Made by a program: the position numbers and the translations under genes. 46,266 bases of DNA from Fibrobacter succinogenes (GTDB taxonomy: Bacteria; Fibrobacterota; Fibrobacteria; Fibrobacterales; Fibrobacteraceae): NCBI GenBank assembly GCA_902779055.1, contig CACZAD010000045.1, forward strand, positions 1 through 46,266, in the 5' to 3' direction. Shown here in pieces: positions 6,872-15,178 of the stretch (the stretch's first letter is position 1; every line of letters starts with the position of its first letter). The notes below the pieces were generated by a model. That model was not told the DNA's origin. It worked only from the letters and a program-made list of their open reading frames with translations, and searched no databases.

Positions 6872-7745
6872 CTTGGCTCAGCGGTTGATTACGGCGTTTA
6901 TCGCCATTCCGATTGTGTTTTTCATGCTGTGGTTCTGCGACTACAGCCGTATCGGGTTGATGTGCTTCCTCGCGGGCGTTGCCGCCTGGGAATGGGCGCG
7001 CATGGCTTCCAAGATGTACAAGGGACCTGACATGCGGTTCCTTTCGTTTGCCTCGGCCTTCGCGCTGACGCTCGCATGGGCGCTTTCGGAAGGGGGCTAC
7101 TTCGGGCTCCCGGCCGTGCCTTGCGTGGTGGGCATGACGTTCCTCGTGGTTTTCGCTGTCTATATCGCAGTCGCCTACGCGAAGGTGGAAATCGACCACC
7201 TGTTCCCCTGGCTGGTGATGCAGCTCGGCGCCCCGCTCTACATCGGGCTCTGGGGCGGCGTGAACGCGCTTATGATGGGCAGCGGTCAGGGATTCGAACA
7301 CTGCTATCCGTTCATCCTCGTGATGACGAGCATGTGGCTTTGCGACACGGTTGCGTATTTCTTCGGGAAGTTTGCGGCGGGGAAGGGCCCCTTCGGCCGT
7401 CATGCGTTCGCTCCGAGCATTAGCCCCAAGAAGACGTGGGAAGGTTCCATCGCGGGTTCCATCGCGACTGTTGCGTGGGTGGCCTACTGGGTCAAGTGCA
7501 GTGCGGCTCTCGGTTCGTTCCATGTGCAGTTCACCTGGGTGTCCGCCATCGGTATCGGCCTTCTGCTCACTGTCGCGGGCCAGGCCGGCGACCTTTTGAT
7601 GAGCGCCCTCAAACGCTGGAGCGGCACGAAGGATTCGGGCAACCTGTTCGTCGGGCACGGCGGTGTTCTGGACCGCTGCGATTCGTTCTACCTCGCTGCG
7701 CCGGCGCTATTCTTCCTGCTCGACTTCATGCAGAAGATTGCGTAA
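6864..7745 (+). CDS. cdsA: Phosphatidate cytidylyltransferase
   Basis: About 293 residues starting at MSNLAQRLITAF; this ATG overlaps the uppS stop and is preferred to earlier in-frame codons. Makes CDP-diacylglycerol from phosphatidate and CTP at the inner membrane. There are about seven to eight hydrophobic segments. The C-terminal CdsA signature is clear: SALKRWSGTKDSGNLFVGHG followed by GVLDRCDS, with the conserved K-R, K-D and D-R residues. Also SPKKTWEG. The gene ends with a strong terminator at 7762. Confidence 0.95.
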   Translation: MSNLAQRLITAFIAIPIVFFMLWFCDYSRIGLMCFLAGVAAWEWARMASKMYKGPDMRFLSFASAFALTLAWALSEGGYFGLPAVPCVVGMTFLVVFAVYIAVAYAKVEIDHLFPWLVMQLGAPLYIGLWGGVNALMMGSGQGFEHCYPFILVMTSMWLCDTVAYFFGKFAAGKGPFGRHAFAPSISPKKTWEGSIAGSIATVAWVAYWVKCSAALGSFHVQFTWVSAIGIGLLLTVAGQAGDLLMSALKRWSGTKDSGNLFVGHGGVLDRCDSFYLAAPALFFLLDFMQKIA

Positions 7746-7761
7746 TAAGCTTTCTTGGAAA

Positions 7762-7798
7762 AGAAAAAGGGAACCCTCTTACGGGTTCCTTTTTTTTG
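7762..7798 (+). terminator. Rho-independent terminator after frr-uppS-cdsA
   Basis: GGAACCC (7770-7776) pairs with GGGTTCC (7783-7789) across a 6-base loop, with A-rich sequence before and T8 after. The symmetry would also serve the convergent lipoprotein gene that ends at 7820. Confidence 0.9.
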
Positions 7799-7819
7799 AG
7801 GAGGATGTTGTTTTAAATG

Positions 7820-8932
7820 CTACTTGCCCGTTACTTTGGGCTGTTTAATTCCGTGCTCGGCCATGTAAATCGCCAGGTAGTCGATGACTCCGGATTCGGC
7901 GCCCTTTACGGGGACGTAGCGCAGGTTGTTTTGCCCGTCTATGATGATGGCTAGCCCCGCGATGTAGTTTATCCAGTGGTAGTCTTCGTAGTACTTGAGG
8001 GCGACCTTCTTTTCAGAGCCGAATACGGCGAGCGGCATCACGAATATGTCGTGCGATACCATGATGCTCACGCGCTTCCACTTGGGCAAGTTTTTGAGGA
8101 TGACGCTCTGCATGAATTCCTGTGCGCGGGGTTCGAGTTCGTAGAGTGCGTCGGGGTATGGCTTGCCGTACGCCCAGTGGCTCATGAGTTCGACGGAACC
8201 CCCTTGCATGCCGAGCTTTGTCCCGTAAGCAGAAAGTTCGTCTGCCGAAATTTTCAGGAACCAGTTCCCGGTGATGTCGTAGTTGGTGATGAGCTTCGGG
8301 AGACTCGCTTCGCCGCGGCCCTTCGATATGTTGTTCGCAGTCTCGTTCGTGCGCACGAATCCCGAGGTGATGTAGCTGAACTCTTCGTCGCTCTTGAGGC
8401 TTTTGCCCAGGTCCTGCGCCATCTTCACGCCGTTCGCGGTGAGTTCGGTCTCGATGGTCACGGCGTCTTCGCGTTCGGAATGGCGTATGATGAACACGGC
8501 TTTCTCATTGGGCGAGAGGCTCTTGTACACGTCGGCGACAGTGGCGAAGCCGTCCTTGTCGAGCGCGACCTGCGCGGGCGCGGCTGCGGACGAGCCTGCG
8601 GATTCCGGGGTGCCGTTTTGCGACGAGGACGATTCCGCCTGCTGCTCCTGCGAAGAGGATTGCCTGTGCGTGCGGTGTCCGCTGGAAGAAGAAACCGGAA
8701 TGGCTTCCGAGGAGTGCGATGGGGAAGACCATTCCGGAGAATCCTGCGCAGAAGACCCTCCAAACAGATTTTCAGAGTCGGGAAAATCGGGGCCAGATGA
8801 ACAGGATTCGGTATTGGAAGATTGTGCCGAGGAATTTGGTTCCGGGGTGGGGGTGGACGACGTGCCGGAATCATCGCATGCGGAAACCAGCATGAGCGTC
8901 GAGGCGAGTGCGACAAATGCGAAGTTGCGCAT
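7820..8932 (-). CDS. Lipoprotein with histidine-phosphatase-like domain
   Basis: About 370 residues from MRNFAFVALASTLMLVSACD; LVSAC is a lipobox. The start at 8932 overlaps the stop of the upstream gene (TGATG). A Ser/Pro/Glu-rich linker fills residues about 25-125, a hallmark of Fibrobacter surface lipoproteins. The C-terminal part has VFIIRHSERED (R-H motif, normally RHG), a TSGFVRTNETANN segment and MVSHDIFV with a second His, the layout of the phosphoglycerate-mutase-like histidine phosphatase fold. RHS instead of RHG is tolerated in some members, so activity is possible but not shown. Probably an outer-membrane surface protein; substrate unknown. Confidence 0.75.
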   Translation of the reverse strand: MRNFAFVALASTLMLVSACDDSGTSSTPTPEPNSSAQSSNTESCSSGPDFPDSENLFGGSSAQDSPEWSSPSHSSEAIPVSSSSGHRTHRQSSSQEQQAESSSSQNGTPESAGSSAAAPAQVALDKDGFATVADVYKSLSPNEKAVFIIRHSEREDAVTIETELTANGVKMAQDLGKSLKSDEEFSYITSGFVRTNETANNISKGRGEASLPKLITNYDITGNWFLKISADELSAYGTKLGMQGGSVELMSHWAYGKPYPDALYELEPRAQEFMQSVILKNLPKWKRVSIMVSHDIFVMPLAVFGSEKKVALKYYEDYHWINYIAGLAIIIDGQNNLRYVPVKGAESGVIDYLAIYMAEHGIKQPKVTGK

Positions 8933-10875
8933 CACGAACCCCACTGGTATTCACCCGCTTCGTACACCGGGTTTTCGCCGTTGAAACCGCGCGGGCGCTT
9001 GATTTTGTCGTCGAATAACGTCTTGTTGAAGATGCGGAAGTCACCGCGTTCATAGCTCTGGAACGAGATGTGGCAGAATATGGGCCCTGCCGGCATATAC
9101 TCGCTGTAGCTCATGGTGCGTTCGCCCGCGGTGTAGAGGTAGTTGAAATACTTGCCGTTCAGAACGATGTGCAGCCCGATGTTGCCGACGGTGAACCAGC
9201 GCCCTTTCGCGAGGATGTTCTCGTGGTGGGTGTCGTCGTAGTCCATCACCACGAATTCCGCATCGCCGCTCTTGTCGAGGTGGAAACGGTACTTGTGGTT
9301 GCCACCGCAGCAGCGCCCGTCAAAGAACCAGGTGTATCCGCTCGCGGCTGCGATGCGCGGGTCGCGTACGCTCGTGTCGGGGTGAGCGAGCTGTTCGTCG
9401 GTCACGAGCCGCTCGGGTTCCACCGCGGCGATCAGTTGCGCCAATGTCTTCGGATTGCTTACGGACGTGAGCGTCACTTTGTTCTTGGCCTCGCTCAGGG
9501 AACGGCGGTACAGGCGGTAGGGAATGCCGTCGCCGCTTATCATCGTGAGTTCGTCTTCGCTGAACACATAGTAGGCGTAAGTCTTGGTGCCGCTCTTGGT
9601 GACCACATTGAAACTGCGGTTGTTGAGTGTGTACCACTGTCCCGAGACATTCGGGAATCCGGAAACCGCCGCGTTGCCGTCTTCACCGATGACGACGGTG
9701 TAGTCATCGCTTATCCAGGCCTCGTCGGCTGCGGTAATCAGGCGGCAGTCGCGGTTCTTGTCGCCCTGGCAACTGGCTGCCGAGGGGTTCGCCGCTTCGC
9801 AGGGGCTGACCATTCCCGGCGGAAGTTCGGCTGATGCTCCCAGGCGGAATCCCATGTCGGCGGCGCCGTCGCGGCTGCGGATGGCCCTGCGGCTCACGCG
9901 TGCGAATTCGGCGGGCTCTCCGTAACTGCCCCCGCGGCGCGTCTTGTTGCCCGAGCCGGTGAGCTGTACCGGGTTCACCTTGTCGCCCGAGGTGTAGCCC
10001 ACGAGCCAGTCGTACACCCATTCCCACGAGTTGCCGCTCATGTCGTAGAGCCCGAGCTTGTTCGGCTTCTTGGTCGCCACGTCGTGCGCCTTGCCGCCGC
10101 TGTTCTCGGAATACCATGCCACGTCATCGACCGTATTGCTGCCCGAGAATTTGAATTTGTCTGCAACACCTTCCTTGCCGCCCCGGGCCGCGAATTCCCA
10201 TTCCGCGTCGGTGAGCAGGCGGTACTGATGCCCGGTCATTTGCCCGAGCTTGCAGGCGAAATTGTTCGCGTCGAACCAGCTGACTCCGATTTTGGGCGCC
10301 TTGTCTGATTCCCATGCGTTCTTCTTGCCGCCCATCACGGCGTTCCATTGCGCGATGGTCACTTCGGTGTTCGCCGCATGGAAGTCGCTCACGGTTACTT
10401 TGTGCGAAGGCGTCTCGTAAATCTTGTCTTGTTCGGCGCAGTTGTCGCACCCGCGCGTGTAGGAGCCACCGGGAACGTACACCATGTTGAAAACCGCGCC
10501 GTTCACCGTGTCGGCGAAGTTTGCGGGGGCCACGTACGTGAATTCCGTGGCGCTGGAACTGCTTTGTGCCGGTGTCGACCCGTTGCCGGAACTGCCTGCG
10601 ACGTTGCCGCTGGATCTGCCGTGATGCGAGCCGGAGCTGGAGGTACCTGCGTCCGGCGAAGAAGTTCCCGTAGAAATTCCCGAAGAATGGGGTGTGGACA
10701 TTTCGCCAGAAGACGCTCCGTCTCCTGGAAGCTCTTTGCCAGTATCATCTGATGAAGAATTGGAAGAAAAGTCGTCTTCCGTAGTAGAAATCTCGCTCGG
10801 AGATTCAGAACAACACCACAGCATCCCGGCGGTTGCAAGCGTAACCGCCAAAACACCCGAAAAGCGCATGCGCAT
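8932..10875 (-). CDS. Lipoprotein with FGE-sulfatase (SUMF1) domain
   Basis: About 647 residues. I choose the ATG at 10875 (MRMRFSGVLAV) because AGGAGG lies 7 bases upstream. Signal peptide with Cys at GMLWCC, then a Ser/Gly-rich linker to about residue 110. A SUMF1/formylglycine-generating-enzyme-like domain follows: VYVPGGSYTRG, EVTIAQWNAVMGG, YRLLTDAEWEFAARGG, LYDMSGNSWEWVYDW, RRGGSY and MGFRLG (to about residue 355). Most such bacterial domains are binding or structural rather than true FGE. The last 290 residues are a separate unrecognised domain with an FDGRCCGG motif. Its stop overlaps the start of the histidine-phosphatase lipoprotein, so the two are made together and are probably both at the cell surface. 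Confidence 0.8.
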   Translation of the reverse strand: MRMRFSGVLAVTLATAGMLWCCSESPSEISTTEDDFSSNSSSDDTGKELPGDGASSGEMSTPHSSGISTGTSSPDAGTSSSGSHHGRSSGNVAGSSGNGSTPAQSSSSATEFTYVAPANFADTVNGAVFNMVYVPGGSYTRGCDNCAEQDKIYETPSHKVTVSDFHAANTEVTIAQWNAVMGGKKNAWESDKAPKIGVSWFDANNFACKLGQMTGHQYRLLTDAEWEFAARGGKEGVADKFKFSGSNTVDDVAWYSENSGGKAHDVATKKPNKLGLYDMSGNSWEWVYDWLVGYTSGDKVNPVQLTGSGNKTRRGGSYGEPAEFARVSRRAIRSRDGAADMGFRLGASAELPPGMVSPCEAANPSAASCQGDKNRDCRLITAADEAWISDDYTVVIGEDGNAAVSGFPNVSGQWYTLNNRSFNVVTKSGTKTYAYYVFSEDELTMISGDGIPYRLYRRSLSEAKNKVTLTSVSNPKTLAQLIAAVEPERLVTDEQLAHPDTSVRDPRIAAASGYTWFFDGRCCGGNHKYRFHLDKSGDAEFVVMDYDDTHHENILAKGRWFTVGNIGLHIVLNGKYFNYLYTAGERTMSYSEYMPAGPIFCHISFQSYERGDFRIFNKTLFDDKIKRPRGFNGENPVYEAGEYQWGS

Positions 10876-11063
10876 GGCGCACCTCCTTCGGCTCAAAACC
10901 ATTACCCTGTCTTTAATATATTCTTGGGGTTTGGGATACGTTTGTAAATTTTTGTAGACGTGTGGACAAATGTTGGCGCGCGGGCAAATAGCGAATACGG
11001 GCGAAAACGACGCCCTCCATAATTTCTATTTTTGAAGTGTAAGGATCTAAAAGAGGCTTGTTT

Positions 11064-12209
11064 ATGAAAAACGTCGTTCTTCTCGGCGCAACGGGTTCTA
11101 TCGGAACCTCCAGCGTCGATGTCATTCTTCAACATTCCGACATCTTCAACCTGTATGCGGTCGCTGCGAACAGCAGCGTGGCGAAGGTCGCCGAAATCGT
11201 GCGCAAGTTCAAGGTGGAACGCGTGTGCATGTTCGACCCGAACGCCGCGAAGGAACTGGAGAAGGAACTCGACATCAAGGTGCTCGCCGGCATGGAAGGC
11301 CTCTGCGAACTTGCGGCCGACCCGAAGGCCGACATCATCATCAACGCCCTGATGGGAGCGGTGGGCTGCCTCCCGACCATCACCGCCATCGAGCACGGCA
11401 AGCACGTGGCCCTCGCGAACAAGGAGACGATGGTCATGGCGGGTCCCGTCATTTGGGACAAGCTGGCGGAAAACCCGAAGTCCTTCATCACGCCGATCGA
11501 CTCCGAACACAGCGCCATTTTCCAGTGCCTTTCCGGCCGTCCCGAAAAGGAAGTGGAATTCCTCGAGATTACGGCTTCCGGCGGACCGTTCCGCGAATGG
11601 CCTATCGAAAAGTTCGAGCAGATTACCGTCGCCGATGCTTTGAACCATCCGGTGTGGAGCATGGGCAAGAAGATTACGATTGACTCTGCCTCCATGATGA
11701 ACAAGGGCCTCGAGGTTTTGGAAGCGCACTTCCTGTTCCACATCCCGTACGAACAAATTAAGGTCGTCGTTCACCCGCAGTCGATGGTGCATTCGTTGGT
11801 GCAGTTCCGCGACGGTTCCCTCATGGCGCAGCTCGGCGCGCCCGACATGCGCATTCCTATCCAGGTGGCGCTCACTTGGCCCGACCGCCTGCCGCTCGAG
11901 ACCAAACGCCTCGACCTGCCGACGCTCGCGAAACTTACCTTCTTCGAGCCGGACTTCAACAAGTTCCGCTGCCTCGCCCTCGCGTTCGAGGCGGGCCGCC
12001 GTGGCGGTATCGTCCCCGCGATGATGAACGCCGCAAACGAAGTGCTTGTGGACCGCTTCCTCAAGGGCAACCTCAAGTTCACCGACATTCCGAAGCATGT
12101 GGAAACCATCATGGCGGGCGCCCCGACAGTCACGGGCCACCTCACGCTCGATCAGGTGCTCGAGGCGGACGCCGAAGCCCGCAAACTTACCGCTGCTTTG
12201 ATAAAGTAA
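11064..12209 (+). CDS. dxr: 1-deoxy-D-xylulose 5-phosphate reductoisomerase
   Basis: About 381 residues from MKNVVLLGATGSIGTSSVDV; an AGAGG lies 7 bases before this ATG. Converts DXP to MEP with NADPH, the first committed step of the non-mevalonate isoprenoid pathway that feeds uppS. Seen: GATGSIG nucleotide-binding loop, ALANKET, PIDSEHSAIFQCL (metal ligands D and E), ITASGGPFR, NHPVWSMGKKITIDSASMMN and HPQSMVHSLVQF, and the C-terminal helical domain. Length is normal. It has its own terminator at 12242. Confidence 0.97.
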   Translation: MKNVVLLGATGSIGTSSVDVILQHSDIFNLYAVAANSSVAKVAEIVRKFKVERVCMFDPNAAKELEKELDIKVLAGMEGLCELAADPKADIIINALMGAVGCLPTITAIEHGKHVALANKETMVMAGPVIWDKLAENPKSFITPIDSEHSAIFQCLSGRPEKEVEFLEITASGGPFREWPIEKFEQITVADALNHPVWSMGKKITIDSASMMNKGLEVLEAHFLFHIPYEQIKVVVHPQSMVHSLVQFRDGSLMAQLGAPDMRIPIQVALTWPDRLPLETKRLDLPTLAKLTFFEPDFNKFRCLALAFEAGRRGGIVPAMMNAANEVLVDRFLKGNLKFTDIPKHVETIMAGAPTVTGHLTLDQVLEADAEARKLTAALIK

Positions 12210-12241
12210 TTTTACAATTTGTGAAATGGCTTATTTGCGCT

Positions 12242-12274
12242 CTATTGCCCAAAAAAGGCAATAGGGTTGTTTTT
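12242..12274 (+). terminator. Rho-independent terminator after dxr
   Basis: CTATTGCC (12242-12249) and GGCAATAG (12257-12264) form a perfect 8-bp stem with a 7-base loop, followed by GGTTGTTTTT. Confidence 0.85.
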
Positions 12275-12365
12275 GCCTACAACGAATGTTGACATTTTTT
12301 TCGAAAAAGGGCTGTTTAAAAGGTAAATTTAATGTATCCCCGAGGATGGGGTTAAGGAGTGCTTT

Positions 12366-13533
12366 ATGAAAAAGATTTTTCTCGCGTCATGTCTCATGGC
12401 GACAACGATGGTTTTTGCCCAGTGGGGCGGTCCACAGGGTGGTGGCGGCGTTCCGAATACCGATAAGACTGCCGATGTAAACTATGCCGGCGATGGAAAG
12501 GCCCACCATACGCTGGATATCTACATTCCCAAGGAAGCCAAGGAATCGTATCCGGTGGTCATCCACACATACGGCAGTGCTTGGAGCAGCAACAACATGA
12601 AGGGCTCGGCAGACTTGAGCACCATCTGTGCGGCTTATGCCAAGGCGGGCTACGCAGTGGTGACTCCGAACCATCGTTCGGCGAGCGATGCCAAATATCC
12701 GGCGCAGCTGCACGACATCAAGGCCGTGGTTCGCTTTGTCCGCGGCAATGCGGCCAAGTACAAGTTCGACACGAACTTTGTGGCCGTGTCCGGGTTCTCT
12801 TCGGGCGGACACCTTTCGAGCCTCACTGCCACAACTTGCGGCCTGAAGGAAGGCAAGTCCGGCTCGGTGACGGTTGACTTGGTCGGCAATCTCGGCGAAT
12901 TCACTTCGTACAGCAGCTGCGTTGATGGTGCTGTGCTCTGGTCTCCTCCGACTGACATCTACACGATGAACCCCATCAGCATGGGCGGCTCCGGAACAAT
13001 GGAAGGTGCTGGTTGCCAGTTCGCCTTACTACGCAAGCGACGACGATCCTCCGGTTATCATTTTCCACGGAACGTCTGATCAGGTTGTGAATATCGAACA
13101 GAGCCAGGAACTCTACGATTCCCTCAAGAATCACAACGTGGTGACGGAATTTGTCAAGGTGTCGGGTGGCTCTCATGGCGGCGACAAGATGAATTCGACA
13201 GAGAACTTGAACAAGGCGGTCGAATTCCTGAACAAGGCCCGCGAGGCCAAGGCTGCCGCGGTTGTTGTGCCGCCGGATACGAGCAAGCAGGATACGAGCG
13301 TGGTTGATACGTCCAAGAACGATTCGATTCCGCCTGACACGCAGTCCATCGCGATTCCCACGTTGCGCCTGCCCACTCTTTCGCCGGTCTCTTACTCCGT
13401 GTACTCGTTGGACGGGACCCTGGTGTCGCGTTCCTCCGTGCTCGACAAGAGCCGTCTCAAGGCGGGGGTCTACTACGTGGTGTCGAAGTCCGCTACGGGC
13501 GAACGCAAGATGTTCCGCATAGTGAAGGATTAA
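12366..13533 (+). pseudogene. Secreted alpha/beta-hydrolase (carbohydrate-esterase-like), frame broken near 13010
   Basis: The first frame (12366-13079) gives a signal peptide (MKKIFLASCLMATTMVFAQW), LDIYIPK, an oxyanion-type HTYGSAW, TPNHRSA, and the nucleophile elbow GFSSGGHLSS. After GTMEGAG at about 13008 the homologous frame jumps: the second frame (in use from about 13012) reads SPYYASDDDPPVIIFHGTSD (acid Asp) and SGGSHGG (catalytic His). About 20-40 residues normally between these parts are missing, so the break is a deletion plus frameshift. The end (YSVYSLDGTLVSRSSVLDKS, then GVYYVVSKS and KMFRIVKD) resembles a T9SS-type sorting tail; the GH30 enzyme at 24938 has a similar tail. Intact, it would act on plant polysaccharide esters or similar substrates. 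Confidence 0.75.
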
Positions 13534-13599
13534 TTCCCTGTGCGCTGCATCACGTGGATTTGATACGCTTGATACAGTTTGGTTCGTGGTATTCTAACT

Positions 13600-13625
13600 G
13601 GCGGTCCTCTTTGGGCCGCCTTTCT
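13600..13625 (+). terminator. Terminator-like hairpin after the esterase gene
   Basis: GGCGGTCC pairs with GGGCCGCC (one T-G wobble) around TCTTT, followed by TTTCT. A promoter-like TATATTT at 13627 and a second, stronger hairpin at 13663 follow at once. Confidence 0.65.
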
Positions 13626-13662
13626 GTATATTTATCCTTGGTGCATGTGAAAACAACAGTAT

Positions 13663-13693
13663 AAAGCGGCTCTCTTTGTGGGGCCGCTTTTTT
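13663..13693 (+). terminator. Strong hairpin terminator 20 bases before rseP
   Basis: AAAGCGGC (13663-13670) and GCCGCTTT (13683-13690) form an 8-bp stem with a 12-base loop and a T-rich end. It lies between a possible -10 box (13627) and the rseP -10 box (13699). It would end a short transcript of about 60 bases or insulate rseP. Confidence 0.75.
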
Positions 13694-13712
13694 ATTCCTA
13701 TATTACACTCCG

Positions 13713-15092
13713 ATGGAAACCATTTTTAGTAATGTCCTGATGTTTGTGCTGGGCCTCTTGGCGCTCAGCTTCCTCGTGACGATTCACGAACTTGGCCACT
13801 TCATGGTGGCTAAGTGGAATAACGTGAAGGTGAATACCTTCAGCATCGGGTTCGGCAAGAAGTTGATCCGGATTAGGCGCGGCGAGACGGAGTACTGCCT
13901 TTCGGCGATTCCGTTCGGTGGCTATGTGGCCATGGCGGGCGAAAACCCCGATACGCTCGAAGAGGGCGAGGTTCCCGACGAGCGTGATTTCGTGGGCAAG
14001 TCTGTCGGTGCGCGTGCGGCGATTGCGTTTGCGGGCCCGTTCATCAACATCGTGTTCGCGTTCGTGCTTTTGATGGTGCTCTACATGGTGGGCGTGCAGG
14101 AGCCTGCGACAAACGAGCTCATCGTGGGCTTTGTCGGGAAGGATTCTCCGGCTGCGGCCGCGGGCATCCAGCCGGGCGATACCATTACCGCGATGAACGG
14201 CAAGCCGACGCAGGGCTGGGACGATTTCCGCGAGCAGATTGGCGTGAGCCTCGGGGCGGAAGTTCCTCTCACGGTGCACCGCGGCGGTGAACCGCTTACC
14301 CTGACCGTCGTTCCAGAAGAACTTGTAATACCGGCGCAGGATTCCACCGGTTCCGAAATCGCGATGGGCATTGGCGACATCGGCATTTACCCGCGCAACC
14401 GCGTCATCGTGCGCCTCCCGCCGGCAGAAGGTTCCGCTGCGGCGAATGCGGGTATCCTCCAGAACGATACGATTTTTGAAATCAACGGCGAACATATTTC
14501 CCGCTACGAAGAGGTCGTGCGCGTCATCGACGGCAGCAAGGGCGAGACCGTGAACGTGACCGTCATCCGCAACGGCGATACGCTCACCAAGCCGCTCACG
14601 CCCGTGTACAACGAGGAGTACAAGCGCTACATGATCGGCATCCAGATGGGCTACGTACTCTTCCGCGAAACGAAGACCGTGCGTCGCGGCCCCGTGGAAG
14701 CGTTTACCAAGACTTGTGCCACCAGCTGGAAAATGACCACGAGCATCTTCCGCTACTTCAAGCGCATGTTCCAGGGCCAGGTGAAGGTCGACGCGTTCTC
14801 CGGGCCTGTTTCCATCGTCGCCGTGATGGGCAACGTGTGGATGAGCGGCTTCCAGGAATTCCTGATGTTGCTCGCCCTCATCAGCATCAACCTGGGCGTG
14901 ATGAACCTGCTTCCGCTCGCGATTACCGACGGCGGCCTGCTCATGTTCCTCGGCATCGAGAAACTGCGCGGCAAGCCGCTTTCCACCAAGACGCAGAGCA
15001 TCATCCAGAACGTCGCTGCCGCATTCTTCATCAGCTTCTTCGTGTTCATCACGATTCTTGACTTCGGCAAGCTTTCGCTGTTCTTGAAGTGA
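13713..15092 (+). CDS. rseP: Site-2 metalloprotease RseP-type
   Basis: 459 residues. An integral inner-membrane zinc protease that cuts within membrane segments, for instance of anti-sigma factors or signal-peptide remnants. HELGHFMVAKW (residues 27-37) has the HExxH zinc site in the first membrane helix; FGGYVAM follows. Two PDZ domains are visible (AAAAGIQPGDTITAMNGKPT near 150, AAANAGILQNDTIFEINGEH near 245). The third metal ligand is in NLLPLAITDGG, where most members have NLLPIPxLDGG. The TATATT -10 box at 13699-13704 ends 8 bases before the ATG and there is no Shine-Dalgarno, so the mRNA may be leaderless. A hairpin with TGACAAC/GTTGTCA arms starts at its stop codon. Confidence 0.95.
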   Translation: METIFSNVLMFVLGLLALSFLVTIHELGHFMVAKWNNVKVNTFSIGFGKKLIRIRRGETEYCLSAIPFGGYVAMAGENPDTLEEGEVPDERDFVGKSVGARAAIAFAGPFINIVFAFVLLMVLYMVGVQEPATNELIVGFVGKDSPAAAAGIQPGDTITAMNGKPTQGWDDFREQIGVSLGAEVPLTVHRGGEPLTLTVVPEELVIPAQDSTGSEIAMGIGDIGIYPRNRVIVRLPPAEGSAAANAGILQNDTIFEINGEHISRYEEVVRVIDGSKGETVNVTVIRNGDTLTKPLTPVYNEEYKRYMIGIQMGYVLFRETKTVRRGPVEAFTKTCATSWKMTTSIFRYFKRMFQGQVKVDAFSGPVSIVAVMGNVWMSGFQEFLMLLALISINLGVMNLLPLAITDGGLLMFLGIEKLRGKPLSTKTQSIIQNVAAAFFISFFVFITILDFGKLSLFLK

Positions 15093-15146
15093 CAACGAAG
15101 TTGTCATCCTGAGCGGAGGCGTAGTAACGCCGGAGTCGAAGGATCC
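15090..15146 (+). repeat. REP-like intergenic repeat
   Basis: TGACAAC (15090-15096) and GTTGTCA (15100-15106) make a hairpin on the rseP stop codon. Then follow TGTCATCCTGAGCGGA, a small GGCG/CGCC stem and GTCGAAGGATC. The 16-base and 11-base parts recur inside the restriction gene at 32128-32143 and 32170-32180. This GTCATCCTGAGCGGA...GTCGAAGGATC type is a widespread intergenic repeat. Confidence 0.75.
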
Positions 15147-15178
15147 AGACCAGCATTGATAAACAACCGAGTTTTCTT

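Noticed and set aside
7976..8800. Long open frame on the + strand opposite the histidine-phosphatase lipoprotein
   Set aside because: It mirrors a GC-rich gene with clear signal peptide, lipobox and domain on the - strand; its translation has no domain-like features.
10902..12140. Long open frame on the - strand opposite dxr
   Set aside because: It is antisense to an intact, fully recognisable dxr; composition is His/Arg-rich as expected for a shadow.
13698..15107. Long open frame on the - strand opposite rseP
   Set aside because: Antisense shadow of a complete rseP gene with all motifs.
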